This document shows, piece by piece, positions 47,557 to 59,272 of a stretch of 64,000 bases of DNA. Position 1 is the stretch's first letter; every line of letters starts with the position of its first letter. Source of the DNA: Porogramme epimiltina (lineage: Eukaryota; Basidiomycota; Agaricomycetes; Polyporales; Polyporaceae); NCBI GenBank assembly GCA_900155495.1, contig FTLJ01000524.1:1-64000 (forward strand), in the 5' to 3' direction. The translations under genes were made by a program, and so were the position numbers. The notes beneath the pieces were generated by a model. It saw nothing but the letters and a program-made list of their open reading frames with translations, was not told where the DNA came from and made no database searches.

Positions 47557-49924
47557 TCACGGTTCACAGCCAGAGGCCAAGCTAACTGTAAGATACATCT
47601 CCGGCTTCGAGCTCTCTCTACTCGTCGCTGGGTACACAACGCCACCGAAGTTCCACACAACCGGCGTGTCCGAGAGTTCGAATTTGAATGACAGTATGAG
47701 TGTGTATAGAACGATCTCTGTAACGGAATAGCACGGGTTTAGCTGCCACATCGCTGTTGGAAGAGGGTGAACACTCACTCATTTCTAGCAGGGAGAACTT
47801 GAAGCCGCTGAGAGCGTTGCCAACGTGAGCAATGAGGATGAGGGGAGGGGAGCACTACTGGCTACTCACATGCAGGAATATCCGCCACCGAGGAACGTCA
47901 TCCTGGTACAAGAACGCGCATAAAGTCAGCAAACGATCGAGCTTTTGGAACCTTCCGTCTAAACTCTACACGTACAGGTTGGCGTAGATCCCAGGAATGC
48001 GTGACTGCTCCACTGCACGAGGGAGGGGCTGCAACCACCGTTCCGGTTTCCACTCCTCGGCATCCTCTCCCCACAGCGCCTTGTTCGTGTTGCACGCACG
48101 GAGGTTGAGGAGCAGGGTACTGCCCTTCGGGACAGGGATCTCGCTGATGAGGCGACCATCCGTGCCGCGAATCGGCTCGGATAGTGGGACGACGGTGTCA
48201 GTGCATGCTCTGCGAAGGTCGGGCTAAAGTTAGCGTGTATCGGGAGGAAGTTGAGAACATAGAGGCGTACTCCTTAAACGATAAGTTGACAGGTGGGTGA
48301 CTAAAAAGTGTTTTCAATGTCGTCGTGCATCAAGTTAGCAGCATGAGAGCTTACAGACGAAGCGTCTCGCGACAAACCGCGTCGAGGTGCGAAAGTTTGT
48401 TCAGGTCGTCGTAGGAGATCTCCGCGCCGTGACGTTCGCGTGCCTCACGAAGCTCGTCCCTAAGCATGTCCTGGGCGTCTTGACGGTTACAGAGTATATG
48501 CAGTATGCGCGCAAGAGCATTCGACGTCGTGTCCGTCCCTGCAATGATGAACATACTACGCAAGTCACTACTGTGAGCAACAGAATGACACCAATGGGCA
48601 AAGCTAGACGCACGCCATTTGCGCAAATAACTCTTCGTCTGGGAGCTTATCCTCGTTTGATGCGAGAACGTTCTCGCGTACTAGCCGAAAAGAAGTCAGT
48701 GGAAGGCGTATGGTCAGATAGTAACGCACATACACAAGACACTCATGACATCCTTTCCCTCGACCACCATCTGCATGGTATTCTCGTCCTTGGCTTCGAT
48801 CGCAGCTTTCTTTGCGTTGAACAGCTTGGCGCAACCTCTGGTGATGGTGTCATAGTTGTCCTTGCTGCGCTGGACCGCCTTGCTGGGTATAATGTCGAGG
48901 ATGGCTCGTCGGAGCCACGCAGGGCCCAAGCGCACAACGTAAGGGATTAACCCGTGTAAGTATTGAAGGTCGGAGTTTACCGCCCTATAGCACAAGGATC
49001 ACGGAGACAGTCAGTATCGTGCCGTGAATGTATTTCGTAGAACGTACGCAAACGTCTTGACCGCATCCGTGTATTCGTCTCGCGAGTCCTCGGTAAGAGG
49101 ATCGAACGAGTATCCGAGGCCTCCCTGACCGATCATCTCGAGGGAGGCCCGCCCCGTCCAGCTTACGACGTCAAGGGTCTTAGGGCCGTCTCGGACGCGC
49201 GTCCATATGGCAGTTTTGAGCTAGCTCACGACATTCGATTAGATGCAGACGTTCTGGAGCGGCCGAATGACATACCCTTTGAGCGACCTCGTGAAAGACG
49301 GGTGTTAGGTCGCGTATGTGCGCCCCAGAAAACACCGGGTTCAGGAGCTTGCGCTGTTTCGTGTGCATTGCACCCGAGGTAGCAAAAAGTCCTGGGCCGA
49401 AAAATAGCATCGTAAAGCTGTATGGATCAGGTGATGGCGGAACTGCAATCCATATAAGCTGACTCACCTATTGAAGACTTCCCCTCTGTAGTAAGCATCC
49501 TGGTCCTTGATGATGCTATGGAGCGCCTTCGGATCGTAAATGTGAAGCCAGGGAGTCTACCAACGACCCGTCAGGATGATTTTTTACGATCATAGCTGGG
49601 GTATTACATTGAAAAAGCCATAAAGACGCGCAACCGGACCGTAGGTGTTCATAAGGTGTTCGATGAAACCCCAAGCATCGTGACTGAACAATTGTCCATA
49701 GTTACCTAAAGCATGGCGATGATAGGGTGAACAAATGACCATCAACTCAACCACGACAACTGATGACTAGAAACCAAGCACGCACCTGTTATGAGAGACC
49801 CTGTAGGAGGCCCTGCGATGCTTCCGAATGGTGGGTGAAAAACTCGACTCCAGGTATACACTATTAAACGGATAGTCAAGTAAAGCCCAGAGGCGAAGGC
49901 GACGGAAAGGATAAGGGGCGCCAT
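47557..49924 (-). CDS. cytochrome P450 (P450-6)
   Basis: Same clade as the array but on the opposite strand. Anchor APLILSVAFASGLYLTIRLIV, hinge IAGPPTGS, then SHDAWGFIEHLMNTYGPV, LHIYDPKALHSIIKDQDAYY, TKQRKLLNPVFSGAHIRDLT, I-helix AGTDTTS, CRETLR, WKPERW, heme segment FLGGGYSC + IGFKFSLLEM, and C-terminus YLTVSLASGCEP. Around 13 exons. Tyr sits at the propionate-contacting position before the Cys. TATATATG lies 47 bp upstream of the ATG. Membrane-bound monooxygenase of unknown substrate. Confidence 0.9.
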
Positions 49925-49963
49925 ATCGAATGAGGCTGCACGTTGGAAGAGTCATACTCCTAG

Positions 49964-49971
49964 CATATATA
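49964..49971 (-). promoter_or_regulatory. TATA box of P450-6
   Basis: TATATATG on the minus strand, 47 bp before the ATG at 49924. Confidence 0.6.
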
Positions 49972-50542
49972 CTAAACACCTGGTCGGCCGCGCCTCGACC
50001 GCAACTCGGACCCGACGATCGTCTATGACTTGGTCCCGTCGTGGCCATCGAACAAAGTCATAGTTGGTTCCGGCTCGAAGCCATTCGCGAGGTTCGAAGA
50101 AGCCAAGAGCCTACCTGCCGTAAAAACTTCCCACGTATGAGCGCCTTCTAGTGGCACTGGTGTCGATTCCTGGGCTACAAGGGAGCACAAGTCTTGTCCC
50201 TCGTCGATGATGAGGATGCGGCAGCGTGAGCGGGCACCGTCGTACGCGCTCCGACTCGACGCCTAAGCTAGCGCTGGCAGATCGCTTTAGCGGGGGCAGA
50301 TGGTCCCTCGCCCGCACGGGCTCCAGCTCCCGGCCCTAGGGCTGCAGGAGGGCTCAGGCCGGGTTCATCGTGTCAACGAACCCTCAAAGCCCTGGCCGAC
50401 TCGGAGGTTGCCTGCGGCGGCACCCCACGACGCAGTAACGTCGCTGGGCCCCAAGAGGCGACGAGCAGCGCAAGCACAAGCACCTGCGCGGGGCTTCATG
50501 TCCCTCTCTTGCACGCCAATGCGTCGTCCGCGCGACAGCAAC

Positions 50543-50568
50543 GGGGGGGGGGGGGGGGGGAAGACCNN

Positions 50569-50601
<33 letters not shown>
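50543..50601 (+). repeat. poly-G tracts around an assembly ambiguity
   Basis: 18 G, then AAGACC, two N, then 33 G. The N and the two near-identical exits (AAGACC and AAGATCC) suggest a poorly resolved homopolymer rather than real spacing. Confidence 0.85.
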
Positions 50602-50602
<1 letters not shown>

Positions 50603-51329
50603 AGATCCGCCGGGGAACACGGGGCAGGCGTGCGCCGTGCGGCGACCGATAGGCTTTTGCGCGTCCGTTGGGTGGTCGGCTAGGAAAGAGGCTCGGTGTG
50701 CGTGTTAGAAGACGACTTCCTCGTGCGGGAGCCGGAGACGGGACGGGGATAAGTTATAACCACGGGTGTCATGGTGTCGTGTTCGACTGCTCGTAGCTCT
50801 AAGCTCGCGGAGTCCATGCGAGGATCTGGTGCTTTGCTCAGTCCGTTCATTGGCTCATCGGTTCCTGCTGCCTTTTGTGCGTCACGGTCATTGAGGTTTC
50901 CAGTAAGATGGTAGTAGAATAGCCTTACCCGACGGACATGACCGTCCCCTTGACCTTCGTAGAATCGTAGCCCGTAGGCCCTGTGAAAATACGGGTTTGG
51001 TCACGGATGACGTCACGCGCTCGTCACGAGGTCGGGCTGCTTTGGGAGACGGTGTGCCAACCTCACGGCTCGTACTTCAATTCAGCCTTCTAACTCAAAC
51101 TTCGAATCTCTTTTCGCCCTCCCATTCCCCGCTCCAGCACTCCCTTTCGGCTATAAATTCAAAGTTTCGGCATCCGGCATGCTATCAAGACGCCACTATC
51201 GATGAAGTTGAATAGTGAAGTTGGTAATGCAGACAGCTTCAGCGCCGATCGGGCTATGGGAATAGGAGCATCTTCCGGGCGGGCAAGAGGGGAGCCGCAT
51301 GGTCAGGTGTGTTGCTTCCGCGTCCACGC

Positions 51330-51337
51330 TATATATA
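51330..51337 (+). promoter_or_regulatory. TATA box of AKR-1
   Basis: TATATATA, 75 bp before the ATG at 51405. Confidence 0.6.
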
Positions 51338-51404
51338 TGCGGCTTAAGTGCTTGCACTTCTAGTAGACCAATACTCTCTCTTCCGCTCAAGCTCTGTCGC
51401 AACC

Positions 51405-53120
51405 ATGTCTTCCGCGAAGATGCCTTACGGTACGTTTATCTCATTCTCCTAGTGGTGTGGCGGTCGCTGAAGAAGGTGACCGTATGCTATACACAGTCCG
51501 GCTCGGAAACTCGGGCCTCAAAGTGTCCAAGATTATCTTGGGGTGCATGTCTTACGGAGATCCCAAGTGGCAACAGTGGGTGCTGGAGGAAGAGGAGGCT
51601 ACTAAACACATCAAATACGCGTATGTCTCCTCCCCATACGGCCAAGTTCAACCGAACAGAGCCCCTTAACCTGTGTATCAGGTATGATCATGGAATCACA
51701 ACCTTCGATACCGCGAATGTGAGTTTCGTAGGGTTGTAGAGGTCGTATGCAAATGGAGGGCGTGAAGGAAGCTTAACCGGGGAATAGGTGTACTCGCACG
51801 GCAAGTCCGAGATCATTCTTGGGAATGCTATCAAGAAGCTTGGTCTCCCTCGGGATGAACTCGTAATCTTGACGAAGGTGCGTTTTGCAAGACCATTCCC
51901 TCACTGCCTATATGAACGCCTTCGTCGCTGGGATAGGTGTATTTCGCCGTCGCCAAAGCCCCTAACACCAGCACTCCCGCCAACCCGGAGGACGCTGGCA
52001 TTATCAACCAGCACGGATTGAACCGCAAGGTGTGTTCAATGTGTTTACTGCTGTCTATCGTCTAACGGGTGCCGGTTTGCTAGCACATTTTCGATTCCGT
52101 GAAGGCGAGTTTGCAGCGCCTGCAACTTGACTACATCGACGTTTTGCAGTGTACGTTGAACTATGACCTTCATCCTGTTTTACTCGCTGAATAAATCCCT
52201 AGGCCACCGGTTCGACTACACAACTCCAATCGAGGAGACGGCAAGTACATACCTATTGTGTCGTGTAGAACTTCGTGTCTCATGCATTGCAGATGCAAGC
52301 CCTACACGACGTCGTGCAGGCCGGCTACGTCCGGTACATCGGCATGAGCTCCTGCCACGCCTACCAATGTAAGTGCGACCCTTGGTGAAATGTACGGCTG
52401 AACTGACTACATGCGCGCAGTCCATCAGATGCAAAGTGAGCTGAAGACTCTGCCTGGTGTTGATCTCGCGACACTGACGTGCCTCACTTCTAGACTATGC
52501 GATCACCAACAGGCTTACCCCTTTCATCTCCATGCAGAACCACTACAGCCTCCTGTACCGCGAAGAGGAGCGCGAGATGTTCCCCACATTGAAGGTATGT
52601 CTCCTCATATTCCCCGTTGGGGGTGCTCAGCGGCTTATGGTAGCGTCTAGATGTTCGGCGTCGGGTCCATCCCGTGGTCGCCTCTCGGACGCGGTCTTCT
52701 CACTCGTCCCGTAGGCAACGACTCAGTCCGTGAGAAGTCTGACCGGTGAGCACGCCTACATTCACCTTCCTACCTATGCGCGCTGAGCCTTCTCCGCCAG
52801 AATGATGTCTCGCTATCAGAACGACGTCGTTCCTGCCGTCCGGAATCGGTACGTAGTCTTCCTGCTTACGACGTCCTCCGCTCATGTCTTCCCTCTCTTG
52901 TAGTGTGGAAGAGCTTGCGAAGCGCAAGGGGGTGAGCATGGCGCAGATCGCGATGGCGTGGGTGTTGTCCAAGTCCGGTGTCACCGCGCCCATCGTCGGC
53001 ACGACGAGCCTCGCGAACCTCGAGGACTTGCTCGGGGCGCTCAATGTGACGTTGTCTGAAGAGGACATCAGGTTCTTGGAGGAGGAGTATCGTCCGCTCC
53101 CGGTCTCTGGGCATGTGTAG
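51405..53120 (+). CDS. aldo-keto reductase (AKR-1)
   Basis: NADPH-dependent reductase of the aryl-alcohol-dehydrogenase/VER1-like group. A first exon of a few codons (MSSAKMPY) joins RLGNSGLKVSKIILGCMSYG. The catalytic tetrad is visible: Asp and Tyr in DHGITTFDTANVYSHGKSE, Lys in ELVILTK, His in CHRFDYTTPIEET. Further landmarks are AGYVRYIGMSSCHAYQ, MQNHYSLLYREEEREMFPTL, IPWSPLGRGLLTRP and the cofactor site GVTAPIVGTTSLANLEDLLGA. It has about a dozen exons, one of only 15 nt (52421-52435, FHQMQ). The intron after IEET starts with GC (52241-52292), where its two paralogues have GT. Cytosolic; substrate unknown. Confidence 0.9.
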
Positions 53121-53609
53121 ACGGCTGAGGTTTGGAGGTTTCGGAGGCCAGCGGGCCGTAGCATGAAGGGAGTTCGGGGAGTGTACGATATCGCAAGTAC
53201 TCAATTCAGCAAGGCTCAGGACATTGGTTCAAGCGCGGCTCTACGAGTTCTGTACAGATTTCTGCGCGTGCGTCCGTCGAACTGGTTGCGTTCGCGGCGA
53301 GGAGAGCTGACAGCTGAAATGGGTCAGCCTATGACATCATAGCGTTCATGAGACCATGTAGCCGGACTGTATCAGAGCAATGAACTCCTTTCAACGAAGA
53401 GCGCTGTGAGAGTCTTCTCGCCACTGCGACACACGGGCGCAATACACTGCCTTAAACGACAGGAAGCAGGGTCAGCTGGTCGAGGAGGTGCAACACAGAC
53501 TCCCTCAATTTCAAACGCGACCAACACTGAAGAAGGCGAGTCTCGTCATGTAGAGTCCCCTTATCTCTGTGCGCCGGACTACAACGTAGGAGACCGACGC
53601 TTGGCCACT
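53121..53609. other. intergenic region
   Basis: Downstream of AKR-1 and promoter side of hydrolase copy 2. No feature seen. Confidence 0.6.
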
Positions 53610-54944
53610 ATGGGGGATGTCACACTCGGGGATCCATCACCGGCTCTATCCATCGTTCTCGACTCTGGTGCACCTGCTGGAAGTAAGGACTACACAACGG
53701 TAGCCCTTATCCACGGATTGATGTGGCAAGGAAGTGCGCGCATCTTCCTCACTCCCCAATCGGCGTCTGACCTGTATCCCTGGCCCGTCTTTCCTCAGCG
53801 GTCTTTCAGAAGCTACTCCCTATAGCGCACCAACACAACGCACGGATTGTCTCCTTCAATAGGCGCGGATACCCCGGCACGGCCCCGTATACCTCCTCCG
53901 AGCACGCACGTCTCATCCACCTCGCATCCGCACCACCCTCAGAAGTCGCTGCCGACGTACGGAACCTCACGCTCGAACATGCTAGAGAGCTTTACACTGC
54001 TCTTTCCGACTTCGTAGCTCGCGAGGGCATCCCTCGCGCACAGCATGCGAACGAGGGTGACGCGGAGAAAGGAGGGCTCATCGTGGTGGGGTGGTCATAC
54101 GGCTGCAGGCCGCTCATCTCATTCCTTGCACATGCACCAGCGCTCGCACAGCACGAGAGCGTAGACTTGAGCGCATACATCAGGCGCGCGGTCTTCTACG
54201 GTGCGCCTCCTCCGCATCCACCCGTTTCCCAGCGTCTTACCCCCGCCCATAGATAGCTCCTTCCGCGCGCTCGGCTACCCCCCGCCCCCGAACGCCGCGC
54301 ATCCCCTGCACGACATCTCCGGCGCCGCGCCCACCGCCACGCCCGCTGCGCGCGTCGCGCACTTCCACGCGTGGGTCACTGGCTACTACGCGCACACGCC
54401 GGGGCCCGCGGGGCTCCGTTTCTCGGGCGCGGAGGCGGACACACGCTTGAGCGCGGAAGAGCGCGCGGAGCATGTGTATGACGCGCCGGGGCTCGAGCCC
54501 GACGGGAGCGACGCGCTCATGGCGCGCGCGTGCGAGCGCGCCGAGGTGTATGCGGAGATGCGGGAGGCGGTGATGTTTGGCGAGCAGAGGGCGGTGAGAG
54601 GCGCGTCTGGTGGCGAGGAAGGCAAAGGGGCGAGCGGTGCGGGGAGTGGGAGAGGGATAGGCTGGGCGAGCGTCGAGATGAGGGTCGTGTGGTGCGAGCG
54701 GTCTATCTGGCCTGCTGTATGGTGCGCGCGATGCTTCGCTGATGAGGTGGAGGAAGCGCAGAAGGGAGGGCGCGCGATGAGGCGAGCGGACGTCGTGCAG
54801 GTGCGCGATGCGAACCATTTTGTGAGTTTCGTTCATGATTTTCTAGAGAGTCGTGAGCTGACGCGCCGTTCACAGGCGCACTGGGATTATCCAGACCGGA
54901 TTCTCCGCGCCTTCTTGCAGGACGGCAACGAAGACGTCGCCTGA
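53610..54944 (+). CDS. alpha/beta-hydrolase fold protein (copy 2)
   Basis: Four exons (53610-53733, 53799-54200, 54253-54821, 54876-54944) give 387 residues. It is a paralogue of the hydrolase at 14.6 kb with the same intron positions and phases. Landmarks: TTVALIHGLMW, NARIVSFNRRGYPG, nucleophile elbow GWSYGC (GxSxG), VEMRVVWCERSIWP and the final DANHF with the candidate catalytic His, joined across the last intron to AHWDYPDR. It has an extra Gly/Ser-rich insert (GGEEGKGASGAGSG) and is GC-richer than copy 1. Sits between AKR-1 and AKR-2, all on the same strand. Cytosolic hydrolase of unknown substrate. Confidence 0.82.
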
Positions 54945-55250
54945 TGCGATGGAGTCACCTCGTGCCGTCCCCATGGGCGTGCTGGCTAGAATCTCGCGTA
55001 GAAGTTTCCGTGTGGGGTTGGCGCTCTCAGGCGTTTCGTGGGAGGAGCATCTGACTGGGTAAGATCGGGCAGATTTGGGAAGCCCGAAGTAGCCGGGGTT
55101 TATCGGGGATCCCTGAAGTATACTAGGTGGTCCCAGAGATATAAATACTCGAGGTCAGGTATCCCGTCGGGCAGCCTTCATACTCAGAAGGACCCGCCGG
55201 TGACTACCTCCAAGTTGCATCTCACATTTCTGCAAGAGAACACTGTCAAT
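54945..55250. other. intergenic region with AKR-2 promoter
   Basis: Short spacer containing TATAAAT at 55140-55146. Confidence 0.6.
55140..55146 (+). promoter_or_regulatory. TATA box of AKR-2
   Basis: TATAAAT, 111 bp before the ATG at 55251; AKR-3 has the same box at 116 bp. Confidence 0.6.
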
Positions 55251-56982
55251 ATGGCTGGGAAGATGTCTTACGGCAAGTACTGCACCTTTGAGTATTGGCG
55301 TGCGTTCACTTATATTCCATCTTGGTGCTCCTTTCTCCTTTTCTCAATACAGTCCGTCTCGGGAACTCTGGTTTGAAGGTGTCTAGGATCATTCTCGGAT
55401 GTGCCTCGTATGGCGATGCTGGATGGCAAGGCTGGGTACTTGGGGAGGAAGAAGGTATCAAGCACATCAAGTTTGCGTGCGTCTATTCCATTTACGCCTT
55501 AGACCTTAACTATTGTCGCTCACGTGTAGTGGTAGATATGATCACGGTATCACGACATTCGATACAGCAAACGTGAGCATGCTCCCCACTCCTTTGGGGA
55601 TATAACGCTGACACACGACGTAGGCATACTCCCACGGAAAGTCTGAGATCATCCTCGGCAAGGCCATAAAGCAGTTGAACCTGCCTCGGGACGAGTTGGT
55701 CATCTTAACTAAGGTATGTTGCTTTTTGAGGTGCATGGGAAGCCGACGCTGAAGGCATCGCCCAAGTTATACTTCCCAGTTGCTAAGCCCCCTTCCCAAA
55801 CCGTTCCTGTTAACCCTGAGGATGCGGGGATCATCAATCAGCATGGACTGAGTCGCAAGGTAGTTCAAGTGTCTGTTGTTCCGCCCCTAATACTGACTTC
55901 TTATTGTGTTTAAAGCACATCTTTGACTCCATTAAAGCCAGCTTGCAGAGACTTCAACTCGACTATGTTGACGTATTACAATGTATGTTATAGGGGTTCT
56001 CAGTTAAGTTAATGATCCCTGCTGATAAATTTGCACGTTTAGGTCACCGCTTTGACTATACAACACCGATTGAGGAGACTGTGGGTATCTCCTGACATGA
56101 TGACGCATGGTTGTCGCTGACACATTTTGTAGATGCAAGCATTGCACGATGTTGTGAAGGCCGGCTATGCCCGCTACATTGGGATGAGCTCCTGCTATGC
56201 ATACCAATGTGAGTCTAATGGTCGCGCTTCTTCTATAGTTGGAACTCACGCATTGGGGGTCCCAGTTCACCAAATGCAGAGTCAGTATCTCGTGTGGGAG
56301 GGATGTCAACTAAGCGACTCACGTTGTCTCGTACATAGACTATGCCATCACGAACAAGCTCACGCCGTTCATCTCAATGCAGAACCATTACAGCCTTCTC
56401 TACCGAGAAGAAGAACGAGAGATGTTCCCTACACTCAAAGTTCGTTGTGCCCTGTTACTGTCTAAAACCTCCTCATAACCTTCTTTGACGACTCCACTCA
56501 GCTATTTGGTGTAGGCTCCATTCCATGGTCGCCTCTCGCGCGCGGACTCCTTACGCGGCCAGTGGATGATGATACTACGACACGCATGAAGACAGACCCG
56601 TACGCGCTCTATATGTTCCCTCAACAGCTCGAGACAACCTGACCTGTTTCTTAGGAATATGGGTCGCTTCCGGAACGACGTCACTCCGACCATCCGTAGC
56701 CGGTATGGCCCCTGTTCATAGACTTTACCCTCACCCGTAACGTTCTCACGTACACACCTATCCAGCGTTGAAGATCTCGCGAAGCGCAAGAACGCTAGCA
56801 TGGCGCAGGTCGCCCTGGCATGGATACTCGCCAAGCCAGGCGTCACTGCGCCCATTATCGGCTCGACGAGCCTTGCTAATATCGAGAACCTCCTGGGCGC
56901 TCTTAATGTGTCGCTTTCAGAAGAAGACGTAAAGTTCCTGGAGGAGGAATACCGACCTCTGCCTATTGCAGGGCATGCATAG
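55251..56982 (+). CDS. aldo-keto reductase (AKR-2)
   Basis: Paralogue of AKR-1. MAGKMSY joins RLGNSGLKVSRIILGCASYG. Tetrad residues: DHGITTFDTANAYSHGKSE (Asp, Tyr), ELVILTK (Lys), CHRFDYTTPIEET (His). Cofactor region GVTAPIIGSTSLANIENLLGA and the family C-terminus FLEEEYRPLPIAGHA. It carries the 15-nt exon at 56266-56280 encoding FHQMQ, and a GT donor (GTGGGT) at the position where AKR-1 uses GC. Exon layout is otherwise identical to AKR-1. Predicted cytosolic NADPH-dependent reductase of aldehydes or ketones. Confidence 0.9.
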
Positions 56983-57699
56983 AAGTCTGGGTGTAAGCTT
57001 AGGTCCGCCTTCGGCGCGCGGCGGAAGCTCAGGGGAACTTCGGTGAGAACTTGAGCTCAGGGGTCCCGGGTTTGTTTGAGTCAGATGTATCAGGCTACTA
57101 CACTCGATGATCATAGAATAGACCACTGCAGCAGTGTCTACTCTCGAACTTGAATGAGTGCGTATGCTGTGATGCGCTGTCTGAGGAAGTTCGGCAAACG
57201 CCAACCCGAATCCGCTCATACCGTCCATCTCACCGGAACATTTCTTGCCCTCCGCCTTGTTCGCGATCCGCAATTCTTTCACACACATCCATAGCGCACA
57301 AGCCATTATCCATGTCATATCCCTAATTGTACACCATACAAATACAACATTCAGATAATCCGTTCAAGTCCGTCCAGTCCACAAACAACTCCGTCGTATC
57401 GTCCTGAGACTGTTCTCCCTATCCGTCTGGAGATCTGGGAGACACCGCCGGCTCGCCGCGTGCGGGCGCGACGGTAGAGGTCGCTGGGGCGCGCTTCACG
57501 CGCGACCTCCAGGCTTTTCTTCGGCTACCACCCGGGCGTGAGTCGTCGGCCTTGCCGAGCTCGAACGCAACCGTGGAGCTAATGTGTGACAGGCCGACCC
57601 TTGAGGTGATTCTCGGGTCGACGAGTCGGCGCGCGTTGCGCGCGGGGGAGAGTAAAGGGGCTGGCCCTGGGGCGCCGCCCGCAAGCAGCACGAATGCGC
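56983..57699. other. intergenic region downstream of AKR-2
   Basis: Contains the AKR-2 3' region and a Pro/Arg-rich reverse frame (57419-57691) that is more likely the 3' UTR of the small gene to its right than a protein. Confidence 0.5.
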
Positions 57700-57909
57700 T
57701 TACAGCCCCAAGTACTTCTTCAGCCCGCTTTTCGTCGTCTTCCGCTGCGCGGTGCGGCCGTTTGAAGGACGGAGCACCTGGCGCGCATCTTCGTAAAGGT
57801 GGTAGGTGTCGCGAGGCGACTGCATCGACCCGAAGAGGGAGAACGCGTTCGGCGAGGCGGGGCTAGCCGCGAACAGGGCGTAGGAGGGAGAGGCGCTCGA
57901 GTAAGACAT
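57700..57909 (-). CDS. small basic protein of 69 residues, hypothetical
   Basis: A single-exon frame reading MSYSSASPSYALFAASPASP, then NAFSLFGSMQSPRDTYHLYE, and a basic end RTAQRKTTKSGLKKYLGL. Composition (Ser/Ala-rich head, aromatic middle, Lys/Arg-rich tail) is more protein-like than that of overlapping frames. A TACTTAAGG core-promoter-like element lies about 140 bp upstream on the same strand. I do not recognise the family and assign no function. It could equally be chance. Confidence 0.35.
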   Translation of the reverse strand: MSYSSASPSYALFAASPASPNAFSLFGSMQSPRDTYHLYEDARQVLRPSNGRTAQRKTTKSGLKKYLGL

Positions 57910-59156
57910 CGCGATGGTGTTGTAGAGTGTGCTTGTGAGAGCAAGTGCGAGTGCGAGTCACGGGTGGTGATGATAGCCCGAGCGATGTGGAGAGGAGTCG
58001 AGGATGCTGAACGACGAAGCTGATGAAGGACTCTAGTCCGCCACCAGCCTCGCCTTAAGTACGCGCCTTATCATCGTGGATTGCTTCCCGTAGCGACCTT
58101 CCTGCAATCCGCATGCCCGTGACGACTCCTTCGCCCAGCACACACGTCTGACGCCCACATCGACTTGCTATTTCGAGGAAGTGTTGGTGTCCAGACAAAC
58201 ATGAGGCCAAGCTGCCACCCACAGAGGCGTCCGTTTCCAAGTTACCGGTCGCTTGCAGCGTGTTCTATGTGTCGGTGACGGAGAGAGGGAGGGGGAGCAT
58301 GACTACAATGAGGCAGAGGGAGAGCGTCAAGTGCACGGAAGAGCGCCTCCGAGACGCCCAGAGACGCGTTGTTTGGCCAGACTGGGGAGACAAACAAACC
58401 CACGTGGCCCACGTTTGCGAAGTGCTTGCGGCGGAAAACTTGTAAGTTCCTGATCATGAACGCTAAGCAGTATCGGCCTAGCGTATTCAACTAACCCCCT
58501 TTTCACGAAAGTAGCGCGTATCATCTCACCCGTGAGCCTTCCCTGTTTTCTTACATCCTACGAAGGAAATAATACTGGTGAGTAATGGTTTCGTTCGACG
58601 ATTTGCATGCGTAATGTAGAAGGGCTCCACTGACAGGTATAGTTTGGAGCCGATATGGACACGTATGAGTCTACAATGCACTATCTGAGCAATTTCGGCC
58701 TAGGTGTGCTGGTATGGAAAATTTCTGTGACGTCATTGTCTCATCATGCGACTGTGAGAGTTTAATTTCTGGCGCAGTTCGCGATACGCGTCCTGGTCGC
58801 TGGCTCTGCAAGTCCTCGCTACAACCTAAGGAGACACCTTCCGGGCGGCGTGGTACATCTACCAATGAGGGATGCGACAAGTGCACCAGTAAGTGCGCTG
58901 CTCTCTGCTGTTTGACATTCGCTACTACTTCAACACATCAGGTATACAGGACAGTTCTCTTTCAACGAAATAACAGGCGATATCTAGTGATTGCAGCCTA
59001 AGAGCGCCGATAAAGCGTTTGCCGTGTGGGCCCGAAGCGCAGTTTCCGGTGTTTGGAAGCCGCTCTCCTCCACGACAAGCGCTTTTATTTGACACTCCAT
59101 GGGAAGAGCACCCGACTAGATTGGGGAGAGTCTAGGTGCTGTAGGGTATCGCGGTT
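57910..59156. other. intergenic region, 1.2 kb
   Basis: Has a TGACGTCA palindrome at 58728-58735. A 61-codon frame at 58260-58445 has protein-like composition (RESVKCTEERLRDAQRRV) but no start context or neighbouring exon, so it is not called. Confidence 0.5.
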
Positions 59157-59163
59157 TATAAAT
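59157..59163 (+). promoter_or_regulatory. TATA box of AKR-3
   Basis: TATAAAT, 116 bp before the ATG at 59273. Confidence 0.6.
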
Positions 59164-59272
59164 ATCGCGCCCTAGACATTCCCGGTCTTGAGGGGTGACT
59201 CTTTCTGTGCGACATTCACCTAGGATCGAGGTCAACCAAGTCTCCACCAACGACGGCTGAGGGACCTTCAGC

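Larger units (their letters stand above)
49925..51329. other. intergenic region with poly-G tracts and ambiguous bases
   Basis: Holds the P450-6 TATA box, a G-rich tract with two N (50543-50601) and a TGACGTCA site (51008-51015). The sequence around 50.1-50.7 kb is GC-rich with low-quality frames; no gene is called. Confidence 0.6.

Noticed and set aside
54237..54836. 199-codon reverse frame opposite hydrolase copy 2
   Set aside because: Arg/His-rich antisense shadow of a coding exon with very high GC.
58260..58445. 61-codon forward frame with charged helix-like sequence
   Set aside because: No flanking exons, promoter or recognisable family.
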